Of a stretch of DNA of 64,000 bases, positions 55,206 to 63,872 are shown piece after piece. Each line of letters opens with the position of its first letter. Positions within the stretch are counted from its first letter, which is position 1. A model generated the notes under the pieces. It saw only the letters and a list, made by a program, of their open reading frames with translations. It did not search any database and had not been told where the DNA came from. The position numbers and the translations under genes were made by a program. Source of the stretch: Pseudodesulfovibrio senegalensis (GTDB taxonomy: Bacteria; Desulfobacterota; Desulfovibrionia; Desulfovibrionales; Desulfovibrionaceae); NCBI RefSeq assembly GCF_008830225.1, contig NZ_WAIE01000001.1, positions 248,001 to 312,000 on the forward strand, written 5' to 3'.

Positions 55206-56048
55206 GTGAACCGCATCCGACTGCGCATCGCTTACGACGGAACCGGCTTTTGCGGCTGGCAGATTCAACCGGCCCAGCGAACGGTGCAGGGCGTGCTGGA
55301 AGAGGCCATTGCCCGCATAGCCGGAACCCATGTGCGCGTGCATGGATCGGGTCGTACGGACAGCGGGGTGCATGCCCTTGATCAGGTCTGTCATTTCGAC
55401 GTGCCCCGGGCGCGGGCTCGGGTTCCCTGGCAACGTGCCCTGAACGCGCTTTTGCCCGACGATGTTTCCGTTCTCGACTGCTGTCTGACCTCCCCGGATT
55501 TTCATGCCCGGTATTCCGCGCTTTCCAAAACCTACGCCTACACCCTGTGGCTCGAGCCCGGTTTTCTGCTCCCCCAGCGGCGGCATTTTGTCTGGGTCTG
55601 CGGCCCTGTGAATCAGTCCGTCATGGTTGAAGCCGCCGAAATCCTTTTGGGAACCCACGATTTTGCCTGTTTCCAGAACACCGGAACCCCGGTGGCCGAC
55701 ACCGTGCGCACCATGACGCAGGCAGAACCGGCACCCGGCGTCTGCGTCCATGAGGTCGTCTGGCGTTTTTCCGCCAACGGTTTTCTCAAGCAGATGGTGC
55801 GCAACATCATGGGCTGTCTCGTGGCTGTGGGCCGCGGTAAAGTTTCTCTCGCCGATGTCCGATCAATACTGAAGGGAAAGGACAGAACCGCTGCACCGGG
55901 AACGGCTCCGGCGCAGGGGCTTTGTCTCGAGCGTGTCCGGTATCCGGAACCGGCACCGGGCAGCGAACGTCCTTGCGGCGGGGAGAACACGGGTGAGCGA
56001 TTGGAAAGTGGTGACGAACCGGGCCTTGGGCCTGCCGGAAACGGGTGA
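55206..56048 (+). CDS. truA: tRNA pseudouridine(38-40) synthase TruA
   Basis: This enzyme forms pseudouridine in the anticodon arm of tRNAs. The GTG start at 55206 leads to MNRIRLRIAYDGTGFCGWQ. The catalytic Asp is in GSGRTDSGVHA (near residue 52), and the KTYAYTLW and FLKQMVRNIMG motifs are present. The 280-residue length exceeds most TruA proteins: about 25 residues at the end (after ERVRYPEP) are Gly/Glu-rich and overlap the next gene by 56 bases. Confidence 0.94.
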   Translation: MNRIRLRIAYDGTGFCGWQIQPAQRTVQGVLEEAIARIAGTHVRVHGSGRTDSGVHALDQVCHFDVPRARARVPWQRALNALLPDDVSVLDCCLTSPDFHARYSALSKTYAYTLWLEPGFLLPQRRHFVWVCGPVNQSVMVEAAEILLGTHDFACFQNTGTPVADTVRTMTQAEPAPGVCVHEVVWRFSANGFLKQMVRNIMGCLVAVGRGKVSLADVRSILKGKDRTAAPGTAPAQGLCLERVRYPEPAPGSERPCGGENTGERLESGDEPGLGPAGNG

Positions 56049-57738
56049 CACGAGCCTCACCCTGCCTTCGGCTGTTGCCCCGGCCGCAAAGGACGGCTGG
56101 CAGGAGCGTTTTGAGAACGCCCGGCTGGACGCACTGTTCCGCCTGACCGGGTCATCCCTTTCCCACCGGCTCAAGACCGGACTTGAATCCTTCCGAAATT
56201 CCCTTGAATCCTTTGAGTGGCCCAAGGACAATCCCGTCTTTGGCGGCCGTCTGGTGAGGCCGGACAAGGCCCGCGCCGAACATGTGGCAGCAGACGTACG
56301 TGCGCAGGGCCAGGCACAACGGTATTACAAGTTTTTTTCCAGCGGGGTCGATGCCGAGGCTCCGGTTGGGCTGGAATCCGGGGATTACCGTTTTGCCGCA
56401 CGTTTGGGCGGCGACTCCGAAGCCTACTCCCTGACCGTGGAAGACGGCTGGACCGAAGGCGATTTGCTCAACGGCGTTGCCGAGGCCCTGAACGCCGGCA
56501 GCCTGCAGGTGCAGGCCGAAGTGGTGCGTCAGGACGCACCCAAGACGGCCGTGCCGGATCTGAACGCCACGGGCACGTCTCTGCTCATTGCCGTGAACGG
56601 GGCCAGCCCGGAACAGGCCCTCACCTTGGCCGACACCCGGGGAGGGCTGTTGCGCCATGTTGACCTGAGCGCAGTCAACGTACCGACCGATCCGGCCAGC
56701 CTGCATGAATACACGCTGTTTTCCGGGAGTCCGGGCAAGCCCACCGCATTTGTTTCCACCACTTTCGACCCCGGCGCGGCCACGAATATTTCCGAGGGAT
56801 CGCACACCGTGAACTGGGCCATGGGCGAGAGCTCCGGCAGCTTTTCGTTTTCCGTGAACGAAGACGACACATGGAAGGACGTGCTGGGCAAGGTGGCCGA
56901 TGCGGCCGGAGCCGCACAGAATCGTTTCAGTGCCGGAGTTCGTACTTATGACATGCCTTCCGAGTTGGTGGCCGGTGAAACCATCGAAGGTGCTGGATTG
57001 TATTTCGAGGCGCTTTCTCCCAAGCTGGGCGACCGGTTGTCCCTGACTGCGGGCGATTCGGGCGGAGCCATGGAAGCGCTCGGCCTGCGCACGGCCCAGC
57101 CCGGCAGGGATTCGGAACTGCATGTGGACGGCGATCGTTTCACGCGCGCGGTCGGTCCTGTGGATTTGGATTATGGCCGGGTGAGCGTGGAGGTGGAGCA
57201 GGGATTTTCCGAGGCCCTGCCCATGGCCGTGGTGGATTCCATGGAGCAGATGCAACATTCCCTTTCGGACATCGTGACCTCGTTCAACGCCGTGTATTCC
57301 GTGATGCGGGACAACGCGGAACTGCTGCGCGAGGACGTGGGCGAGACATGGCGCGAGCCGTATGAACTCCACGATGCCGATGCCCGTTTTGCGGGCCTGC
57401 AGGAGGGCACGGACGGGCTTTTGTGGCTGTCGCACGACGATTTCTACACGGCGCTGGGCGCGGACGCGGAACGGGTCCAGTCCACGTTGCTGGACGACGA
57501 GGACGGGCTTTTGCCCGAATGGATGCGCCTGACCACGGACGCTCTGGACGCGGGCGTGGATTCACTGCTCATCAATCCGGAGTCCATTACCGACCCCATC
57601 TACGGCAAGCCGTCGCCCAGAACCGAACTGGAGTTGGAACGGGACAGTCAATTGCTCGACGTGGTGGAAAGCGATGAACGTTCATTGGACGAATTTATCG
57701 GTTGGGGCGGCGGGGCGTTGGTTGACCGCAAGGGCTAG
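55993..57738 (+). CDS. Flagellin-hook-motif protein, FliD-related in part
   Basis: The gene encodes 581 residues starting with GTG at 55993, preceded by GGGGAGAACAC. It contains repeats of the flagellin hook IN type: YSLTVEDGWTEGDLLNGVAEALN near residue 160 and GSFSFSVNEDDTWKDVLGKVADAAG near 280. A helix with VVDSMEQMQHSLSDIVTSFNAVY (about 415) is similar in layout to hook-associated proteins. The N- and C-terminal coiled-coil ends of true FliD are not obvious. Position after fliJ, the MotE-like gene and truA supports a flagellar role. The exact function is unknown. Confidence 0.75.
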   Translation: MSDWKVVTNRALGLPETGDTSLTLPSAVAPAAKDGWQERFENARLDALFRLTGSSLSHRLKTGLESFRNSLESFEWPKDNPVFGGRLVRPDKARAEHVAADVRAQGQAQRYYKFFSSGVDAEAPVGLESGDYRFAARLGGDSEAYSLTVEDGWTEGDLLNGVAEALNAGSLQVQAEVVRQDAPKTAVPDLNATGTSLLIAVNGASPEQALTLADTRGGLLRHVDLSAVNVPTDPASLHEYTLFSGSPGKPTAFVSTTFDPGAATNISEGSHTVNWAMGESSGSFSFSVNEDDTWKDVLGKVADAAGAAQNRFSAGVRTYDMPSELVAGETIEGAGLYFEALSPKLGDRLSLTAGDSGGAMEALGLRTAQPGRDSELHVDGDRFTRAVGPVDLDYGRVSVEVEQGFSEALPMAVVDSMEQMQHSLSDIVTSFNAVYSVMRDNAELLREDVGETWREPYELHDADARFAGLQEGTDGLLWLSHDDFYTALGADAERVQSTLLDDEDGLLPEWMRLTTDALDAGVDSLLINPESITDPIYGKPSPRTELELERDSQLLDVVESDERSLDEFIGWGGGALVDRKG

Positions 57739-57746
57739 GCGCAGGC

Positions 57747-57921
57747 TGCCGATACAGGCCCGATCGCTTCGTTGCCGCAAAAGTATCACATCCTCGCGTA
57801 CGTGTTGTACGCGTCGGCCCTGACCCTTTTTTGCGCCTTGCCCTCGAACCTTTCTTGTCCGCCTGCGGATTGTTTTTGGGTTGTCATGGCAAGGCGTCGG
57901 GCTTGCCGATACAGGCCCGAT
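57747..57921. repeat. Two copies of an 18-base direct repeat flanking a hairpin
   Basis: TGCCGATACAGGCCCGAT occurs at 57747-57764 and 57904-57921, 157 bases apart, in the gap after the flagellin-motif gene. Between them is a perfect seven-base hairpin, CGCGTAC-GTGTT-GTACGCG (57795-57813), followed 13 bases later by six T. No mobile-element gene lies between. Confidence 0.55.
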
Positions 57922-57940
57922 TATTACTTTCGCATGGAAC

Positions 57941-57978
57941 AAAAAACGGCGCACACCGGATGGTGTGCGCCGTTTTTT
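57941..57978. terminator. Bidirectional rho-independent terminator
   Basis: A perfect 17-base stem (AAAAAACGGCGCACACC and its complement) encloses a four-base loop and ends in six T on either strand. It serves the convergent LTxxQ-protein gene. Confidence 0.95.
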
Positions 57979-57996
57979 GTGTTTTATCGCTGCCGC

Positions 57997-58632
57997 CTAC
58001 ATGTTGGCGTCAATCCATGCTTCCACGGACACGGGGCAGCGGCCATCACGCTGGCCTGCATAGCCCATTCCCTGTCCGCGGCGCTGTCCCTGACCATGGA
58101 ATCCATAGCCCTTTCCGTAGCCTTGTCCTTGTCCGTAACCGGAACCCTGGCCGAACTGCGGGCAGTTGTTCCTGCGCATGTTATTGAAGCAGTCCATGCG
58201 CATTTTGGTCAGTTCAACCAGTTGCTTGGACTGTTCAGGGGTGAGCACGGCGCGGACATTGTTCATGAGTTGGGTACGGTCCAGCATCATGGCCTCGTGC
58301 TTCTTGCTCATGGTCTGGCTGAGCTTGCGCACCTTGTTCTTGTCACCTTCGAGAACGGCAAGACGCAGGGCCTGCATTTCTTCCCGCATGGGTGCAGCGT
58401 TCTTGCTGTTCTTATCAATGTCGGTCTTGAGCAGCATGGCGATTTTGGACTTTTGCACCTTGGTCAGGTCAAGTCGTTCCAGCGTGCGGATCAGCATCAT
58501 GGGACCATGCATTCCCGGGCCGCCCTGACCACCCATGGGGCCGCCGCCGAATCCGCCGTGGCGGGCAAAGGCGAGGCTGCCAAATGACAGAACGAGAATC
58601 GATGCCAGAATGGCGATATGGTATTTTTTCAT
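57997..58632 (-). CDS. Periplasmic LTxxQ-type (Spy/CpxP/ZraP-like) stress protein
   Basis: The gene encodes 211 residues with a signal peptide (MKKYHIAILASILVLSFGSLAFA). A Gly/Met/His-rich stretch is followed by a helical domain with two LTxxQ-like repeats (LDLTKVQKSKI near 60 and VLTPEQSKQLVEL near 130), then a Gly/Gln/Tyr-rich tail. This matches the Spy/CpxP/ZraP family of periplasmic chaperones and metal-response proteins. AAGGAGCACACA precedes the ATG. The neighbouring ECF operon encodes a similar protein. Confidence 0.85.
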   Translation of the reverse strand: MKKYHIAILASILVLSFGSLAFARHGGFGGGPMGGQGGPGMHGPMMLIRTLERLDLTKVQKSKIAMLLKTDIDKNSKNAAPMREEMQALRLAVLEGDKNKVRKLSQTMSKKHEAMMLDRTQLMNNVRAVLTPEQSKQLVELTKMRMDCFNNMRRNNCPQFGQGSGYGQGQGYGKGYGFHGQGQRRGQGMGYAGQRDGRCPVSVEAWIDANM

Positions 58633-59051
58633 TGTGTGCTCCTTGTGATTGGTTTGTTGCGATCGCTTACTACTTGTGTCGCGCCTGTTTCGGGTGCGGT
58701 TACAGGTTGGGTGCATTTTTTTGCGCGCCGCGTTGGAGGTGTGTGCGCCCTGCAAAAAAGTGAGCCCCGCCAGGAAAGCGGGGCTGCGGGGAAGAAGGGA
58801 TTAGGGTGGGTTCGCAAGCGACGGCAGGGACCGCCGCTCTCAAACTGACGTCGTCACCATACACGAAAGAGTTACGCCTGCGGGGCATCTTGATGAATCC
58901 TGATGTTTCTTGATGCAGGGCAAGGAATGGCCCGGTCAGCAGTATGAACGAATCGGCATCCCCATGAAAACGGCCCGGATGCGGAGCTTATGCCATAGGA
59001 TGGCGGCGTGCTCGCATTCCGGGCCGGGGAAGACCGTGGCCGGGAATATGG
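58633..59051. other. Intergenic region upstream of the LTxxQ-protein gene
   Basis: These 419 bases hold no convincing gene. They contain a hairpin AGCCCCGC/GCGGGGCT near 58762-58786 and three TGATG pentamers at exact 10-base steps (58891, 58901, 58911). A long stem CGGCCCGGATGCG (58971-58983) pairs with 59013-59026, with one bulge, followed on the minus strand by TTTT. That last stem is the likely terminator of the ECF operon. Confidence 0.5.
58971..59026 (-). terminator. Probable terminator of the ECF sigma operon
   Basis: A 13-base GC-rich stem with one bulged base and a 29-base loop lies 26 bases after the stop of the gene at 59052-59513. Only four T follow. Confidence 0.5.
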
Positions 59052-59513
59052 TCAGTTGCAGGGCCGCTGGCGCATGCCGGAACCGGGGCCATGACCGGGC
59101 CTGTGGCCGGAATGGAACGGTCTGCGGAATCGTTTGCGTCGATGCTCGAATCGTTGATGCATTTTCTTGAATTCCTGTTGCTGGTCCGGATCGAGCACGT
59201 TCATGATTCTTTGGTACTGCTCCTGGATGTTGGCATCCATCTGCGGTTCGAAGCGGTCCATGATCAGGCGGCCTTTTTCCATTGTCTCCTGAATATACTG
59301 CGCAATGGCGTCATGTTGATCGGGGCGCAAATCCAGTTTCCTGTCCATGCGGTCGAGTATCTGTTCACGCACATGCTCGGGGGAGTCCGGCGGTTGCATG
59401 AACTGGCGGGTTTCAAGAAAGTAATAGCGCGCCCCGCTCGCGCCCACGAGAACCCCTGCGAAAAACAGCAGCACCACCGCGGTCCAGAGTTTCCAACCGT
59501 ATTTCAAGCGCAT
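59052..59513 (-). CDS. Periplasmic LTxxQ-type protein of the ECF operon
   Basis: The gene encodes 153 residues. An N-terminal signal/anchor helix (LWTAVVLLFFAGVLVGASG) is followed by a helical domain with LDLRPDQHDAIAQYI and VLDPDQQQEFKKMHQ, LTxxQ-like repeats, and a basic His/Pro/Gly-rich tail. This design fits metal-sensing or chaperone-type periplasmic proteins (CpxP/CnrX relatives). GGAGGATGCC precedes the ATG at 59513. It lies third in the operon after the sigma factor and the small membrane protein. Confidence 0.83.
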   Translation of the reverse strand: MRLKYGWKLWTAVVLLFFAGVLVGASGARYYFLETRQFMQPPDSPEHVREQILDRMDRKLDLRPDQHDAIAQYIQETMEKGRLIMDRFEPQMDANIQEQYQRIMNVLDPDQQQEFKKMHQRFEHRRKRFRRPFHSGHRPGHGPGSGMRQRPCN

Positions 59514-59526
59514 GGCATCCTCCGAC

Positions 59527-59826
59527 CTACATTCCGAAATTGGCAAGAACGATCACTCCGCTGGGATCGCCCATGGCATAGCTCATCAGCTGGCCTTCCG
59601 AGCCGCTTGGCGTGGTGGAACTCACGGCAAAGAGCAGGGCCGCACCGACGCAGGCAACAGCCGAAATGGGCAGGGCCAGACGCATGAACCGGGTGTCCAG
59701 CGGCAGGCCCAGCTCCCTGACCGCAGCCATGATGGAGCCCGCGAGCCATGGGTCGTGCTCCGGCTCGGGGCGGGAGCGGTGGATGGCCCGGAGGGCCTGC
59801 ATCAGATCATTCATTTGAAACTTCAT
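59527..59826 (-). CDS. Small membrane protein, possible anti-sigma factor
   Basis: The gene encodes 99 residues. A cytoplasmic N-terminal part of about 45 residues (LMQALRAIHRSRPEPEHDPW) is followed by one membrane helix (about 48-66) and a short C-terminal part. Position directly after the ECF sigma gene and single-pass topology are those of an anti-sigma factor, but there is no zinc-binding HxxxCxxC motif. It begins 14 bases after the sigma stop codon. Confidence 0.68.
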   Translation of the reverse strand: MKFQMNDLMQALRAIHRSRPEPEHDPWLAGSIMAAVRELGLPLDTRFMRLALPISAVACVGAALLFAVSSTTPSGSEGQLMSYAMGDPSGVIVLANFGM

Positions 59827-59840
59827 GGTCTCCCCTCCAT

Positions 59841-60422
59841 TCAGTTTGCCTGTTCGATGATGGTTTTCAGTTTCTTGCGGGCACGGTGTGCCCGGACCTT
59901 GACGTTTACCTTGGTCCAGCCGAGCAGTTCGGCTGCTTCGGCCACGGATTTTTCTTCCAGCGAGGTGAGGGTCACGACCATCCTGTCTTCGGGCGAAAGT
60001 TGCTCCAGCGCCCAGTCCAGAATGCGGACGGCCTCTTCGTGGCTGCTCTTGGCCTCGAATACTTCCTGGGCACGGCCTGTGCCGAGGTGCTCGAGCAGGT
60101 CGTGCGATTCCTTGGCCAGCGAACTGACCGGGGTTTCCCGGTTGCGGTATTCCTCGCGCCAGAAATCATAGCAGCAGCGTACGCTGATTCTTGATAACCA
60201 ATTCTGAAAGGGTTTGTCGCCCCGGTAGGTCTTGAGCGAACGAAAGGCATTGATGAAAACCGTCTGCACAACCTCGGAGACCCGGGCGTGAGGTACGTGG
60301 TTGCCCACGATGCGTGCCGCGTGGTTCTGGTATCTGTTCACAAGAACCTCGAATGCATTCACATCGCCGTCCAGAACGCGCTGAATCGCTTGGCTGTCGC
60401 TCCGGTCGTGTCTCCCGGTCAT
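59841..60422 (-). CDS. ECF-family RNA polymerase sigma factor
   Basis: This protein of about 193 residues has region 2 (DVNAFEVLVNRYQNHAARIV, then GDKPFQNWLSRISVRCCYDF) and region 4 (LSPEDRMVVTLTSLEEKSVAEAAELLGWTKVNVKVRAHRARKKL) of ECF sigma factors. It should direct expression of an envelope or metal stress regulon, probably including its own operon. The ATG at 60422 is chosen by fit to the family. A TTG at 60461 with GGAAAGGG upstream is a real alternative. Confidence 0.9.
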   Translation of the reverse strand: MTGRHDRSDSQAIQRVLDGDVNAFEVLVNRYQNHAARIVGNHVPHARVSEVVQTVFINAFRSLKTYRGDKPFQNWLSRISVRCCYDFWREEYRNRETPVSSLAKESHDLLEHLGTGRAQEVFEAKSSHEEAVRILDWALEQLSPEDRMVVTLTSLEEKSVAEAAELLGWTKVNVKVRAHRARKKLKTIIEQAN

Positions 60423-60529
60423 CCCTTCTCGCTTCGGTTGGTTATTCGCCGAAAACAACAATACCCTTTCCTGTGCCTTTTGTCGTGCATCGCAACGAGG
60501 TGGTTACAGAAGGCCAAGAAAAAAGGGTA

Positions 60530-62461
60530 TCAGAGAGGACCGAAGCTGATTTTTCGTTCGTCCTGGTTCCAGTGAATCTGTGTCCTGTCCATGGTCTTTT
60601 TGACCTGCACGGTCTGGCCACCCATCTTGATGATCACGCCGGCATGAATGGTGCGCATGACCTTGATGCTGATGCCTGCCAGTTCCTGTTGGCGCATGTC
60701 GGCCTTTTCGGTCAGCTCTTCGGTCACGTTTTTGTACCGTTTGGAAACGTTCATGCGGTGCTTGATGATTTTGACCACGGCTTCGCGTTTGTCGGCCGGG
60801 GTGCGGGTAAGGATGTCGCGGGGATCGCCCTTGCCCAGAATCTTGTCGATCTTGTTGAGTTCCTTGACCAGATGCTTGCGTTCCTTGATCAGGTCGAGGT
60901 CGTCCTCGGTGCTCAGGTTAATGCCTACCACGGTCTTGACTCCGAGTTCGGAGCCGAGTTCGTTGACGGTCATGCCCCGCGAACACAGGCTGGTCCCGCC
61001 CTGGATGATGCCCTTTCCCTTTTCCGCGATGATCTTGCCGAAGGCCTGTATGTTGGAATTGGAGATTTCGTTCTTGAAGACGATGTTGCCGTGTGCCAGC
61101 ACGCGGCCGTTGTTCATGTAGGAAGTGATAACGTCGCCGCCTTCCACGAGTCCGCCGTCCGGCATGAGAATGCCGCCGGAAACCTCCACGTTGCCGCCCG
61201 TGACCACGGTGGCGCTTTCAATGGAGCCTCCCACCACAACGTGCTTGGGCGCACGGACTTCGAAACCGGCCTGCACGTTGCCCAGCACCTTCACGGACCC
61301 CGTGTCCACACGCACGTTGCCCGTGCCCATATCCACGTTGCCCGAGAGCACGAGGCATTCGGAAACGGACAGGGTGTTGCGTTCCATGACCAGAATGCCG
61401 CGGGCCGTGGCCTGAAAGGTTATTTCGTCTTCCAGCAGGATGACGTTTTCGCCAAGGTGAATAAAAAGTTCGCGGCCCTCGTTGGCAGGAACGGTCTTGC
61501 CGAAGATGTCGATGCCGCCCTGACCCTTGGTGGGCGGGTGCAGCCGGGCCACGGTTTGTCCCTCGTCTACCGAGGGGTATGCGCCACGGTCCTTGAAATC
61601 GAGCCTGCCGGACTCGTCTTCGGTGCCGGTCTGCTCCCGGGTGCTGACAAGGTATTCCAGCCAGCCGTCCTTGCCGTTGACCGGGTGGCGGCCCCGCACC
61701 ACGAGCACGTCCTTGACCGGCTCATTGCCGATGCTGGCCTTGCGCAGGGCGCGGTCCATCTCTTCCAGCTCCATGTCGATGACCACACCGAGGTCCAGCA
61801 GCTCTTTTTCGATCTGGGAAACCGAAATGGGCTTGCCGGAAAAATCCTGATGGAAAATGGTACAGGAGATGGTGATGTTGTCCTTGTCCACGCGCAGCAA
61901 CGGGTCCACCTGAATTTTGTCGTCCCGAACCCGGGCCATGCCGAAAACCGTGGCGGTATACGAGCCGTCCGATGGGTTGAACTCGCAGTTTTCCCCGACC
62001 GTGATGGTGATGTCTTTCGGCTTTTTCGTGGATTTCGGCTTGGTGACGACGCCGTTGATGGTCTGGCCATTTCTGGCCGCCACGGGCGGGGTCTTGACCG
62101 CAAAACAGTCGCCGGGAAAGACCGGGAAATTCAGATCGCCCTTTTTTTCGAAAGAGGCGTCCTGCGGCTCCTGCATCTCGATGCCACGTACCAGTGCGAT
62201 GCCTTTGAAATCCTTGCCGGATTCAATGCATGCCAGCACCTTTTGCGCGGCATCTTCGTCCACGGGCAGGGTTACGCCGGCTTCGGCCACCTGTTTTTTG
62301 ATGAGTTCGGTGCTGGGGGGAGCGCCGTTGTTTGAAGGGGGCTGGTAGCGGCTGACGCCCAGCTTCATGCCGTCTTCGGACAGGCAGAAACGAAACTTTG
62401 CGTCGGCTTCGGAAGTCCGTGCTTCCTGGCCGTCAATGGGTGTGCAGGTTTCGTCTGTCAT
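60530..62461 (-). CDS. FapA/DUF342-family protein
   Basis: This 643-residue protein belongs to the DUF342 (FapA) family: an N-terminal region, then a right-handed beta-helix of short repeats (GNVDMGTGNVRVDTGSVKV, GGSIESATVVTGGNVEVSG, GGDVITSYMNNGRVLA), and a C-terminal coiled coil (LDLIKERKHLVKELNKID). Homologues occur in deltaproteobacteria near polysaccharide or flagellar genes, but the function is not well established. The ATG at 62461 has a G-rich site (GGAATGGGG). The frame continues to 62755 without support. Confidence 0.88.
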   Translation of the reverse strand: MTDETCTPIDGQEARTSEADAKFRFCLSEDGMKLGVSRYQPPSNNGAPPSTELIKKQVAEAGVTLPVDEDAAQKVLACIESGKDFKGIALVRGIEMQEPQDASFEKKGDLNFPVFPGDCFAVKTPPVAARNGQTINGVVTKPKSTKKPKDITITVGENCEFNPSDGSYTATVFGMARVRDDKIQVDPLLRVDKDNITISCTIFHQDFSGKPISVSQIEKELLDLGVVIDMELEEMDRALRKASIGNEPVKDVLVVRGRHPVNGKDGWLEYLVSTREQTGTEDESGRLDFKDRGAYPSVDEGQTVARLHPPTKGQGGIDIFGKTVPANEGRELFIHLGENVILLEDEITFQATARGILVMERNTLSVSECLVLSGNVDMGTGNVRVDTGSVKVLGNVQAGFEVRAPKHVVVGGSIESATVVTGGNVEVSGGILMPDGGLVEGGDVITSYMNNGRVLAHGNIVFKNEISNSNIQAFGKIIAEKGKGIIQGGTSLCSRGMTVNELGSELGVKTVVGINLSTEDDLDLIKERKHLVKELNKIDKILGKGDPRDILTRTPADKREAVVKIIKHRMNVSKRYKNVTEELTEKADMRQQELAGISIKVMRTIHAGVIIKMGGQTVQVKKTMDRTQIHWNQDERKISFGPL

Positions 62462-62627
62462 GAATACCCCATTCCAAACAGATTTTTCCACAGCTGTGCC
62501 GCTGTGTGGAAAAAAAGGAAAAGCCTGTTTGATTACCGTTATCGTAACCCCGGAATCCCCTCTACGAATGGCATTTGTATCATGTTTGCGCTCTTGAGTG
62601 CAACATGGGGAAGGGTGGGGAAAATGT

Positions 62628-63872
62628 TCAGGGTAGACCCTGAAGATGCCAATGCAGGGTTTCCAGCGTATTGGCGATGGCTGCGTATATGCCGCCCGGG
62701 TGGGCGGGTTTGCCGAACAGGGCGGCGCGTTGGTTGGCCAGCACGTCCGGATCAAGGGAGGAGGGGCCGGAGTGGTAGACGGTCATGGCCAGCCGTTCGG
62801 CGAGCAGATAACCGGTCAGTCCTTCATGGAGCAGTTTCACGGCCTTTTCGAATTTTGCGGATTCCTGTTGCCAGAATTGTTCGGCCTGCGGTGTCGGGGG
62901 CGCTGCCTGAGCTTCGCAGATCATGGAATACAGGCTGTTGATGCCCGCGCCCGGTATGCCTCTGCGCCAGCCCAGCAGCCATGGCGTCCGCCAGAAGAGC
63001 AGGAAGTGCTGCAGGCCGGTTTCTATGATGGATTCCAGGCTGCTTCGGGCCTGGGAAAGAACGCTGTTGTCCCACACCACGGGCCGTCCGGCCACATCCC
63101 ACGCGGGCAGGGTCGTGGTGTTCGGGGTGATTTCGAGCAGTTCGCCCAGCAGGCTGGCCAGCCAAAGGTTGGCCTGCGGCGATGCCGGTGTTTCCAGGTG
63201 CGCGTAGCTGAGGATATATTCGCCCTTGCCGCAATTGCCGCGTATCAGGCTGGGGGTGTCGTTCAGGAAGTCCGGTTTCAGGCGGATGCCGTAAAGGTTC
63301 TCCCAGTCCGTGAGCGTGCCCTTGGGCAGGGTCTTGAGGCAGATGTCCGCCACCCAGAAGTCCGGTCCCGGCGTTCGGTAGGATGCCAGCACCTTGACCC
63401 CGTTGTCCTGCTCGTAGAATTGGCCGGGCCACCAGACCGGGATCAGCGCTTCGCTGCCCAGCTCGGAGGGAACGCGCGGATCGTCGGCGTTGAGGTCTAC
63501 GTGCATGTGGCCGGAAAGGAAATGTTGCAGCCGGTCGGAAAACGGCCTTCGCCGCCAGGGACAGAGGCCGAGATTGTCGCGCAGGGCCAGGCCTGCGCCG
63601 CCGCAAAAGCCGATATAGGTGCCGCCGCTTTCCACATAGTGCCAAAGAGCCTGTTCTCCGGCCGGGCCGAGCCTGTCCCGTTTGCCGCGGGCACGGCCGC
63701 CCGGGACCAAGAGCACGCGCGGGATTTCCCCGTCGAGCTTGCCAGCCAGCGCGCCTTGGGCTATCTCTTCGGCGCGCACGAGCCGGTGGGGAATGCCCCA
63801 GTGCTTCAGTGCCCGCTGGGCCATGAGGCCCCAGAAATGCGATTCGTCCCAATATATGTGGATGCTTGACAT
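62628..63872 (-). CDS. BPL_N-domain (biotin-protein-ligase N-terminal-like) protein
   Basis: This 414-residue protein begins with a class I glutamine-amidotransferase-like domain: SSIHIYWDESHFWGL, VLLVPGGRARGKRDRLG and YIGFCGGAGLAL, with a Cys at the nucleophile elbow. This is the BPL_N fold, which in many bacteria occurs without biotin ligase. The C-terminal 170 residues are helical and unassigned. The ATG at 63872 was chosen because the domain begins there. There is no signal peptide. Confidence 0.83.
   Translation of the reverse strand: MSSIHIYWDESHFWGLMAQRALKHWGIPHRLVRAEEIAQGALAGKLDGEIPRVLLVPGGRARGKRDRLGPAGEQALWHYVESGGTYIGFCGGAGLALRDNLGLCPWRRRPFSDRLQHFLSGHMHVDLNADDPRVPSELGSEALIPVWWPGQFYEQDNGVKVLASYRTPGPDFWVADICLKTLPKGTLTDWENLYGIRLKPDFLNDTPSLIRGNCGKGEYILSYAHLETPASPQANLWLASLLGELLEITPNTTTLPAWDVAGRPVVWDNSVLSQARSSLESIIETGLQHFLLFWRTPWLLGWRRGIPGAGINSLYSMICEAQAAPPTPQAEQFWQQESAKFEKAVKLLHEGLTGYLLAERLAMTVYHSGPSSLDPDVLANQRAALFGKPAHPGGIYAAIANTLETLHWHLQGLP

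Noticed and set aside
57772-58587. Plus-strand frame opposite the LTxxQ-protein gene
   Set aside because: It is antisense to a gene with signal peptide, ribosome-binding site and terminator, and crosses that terminator.
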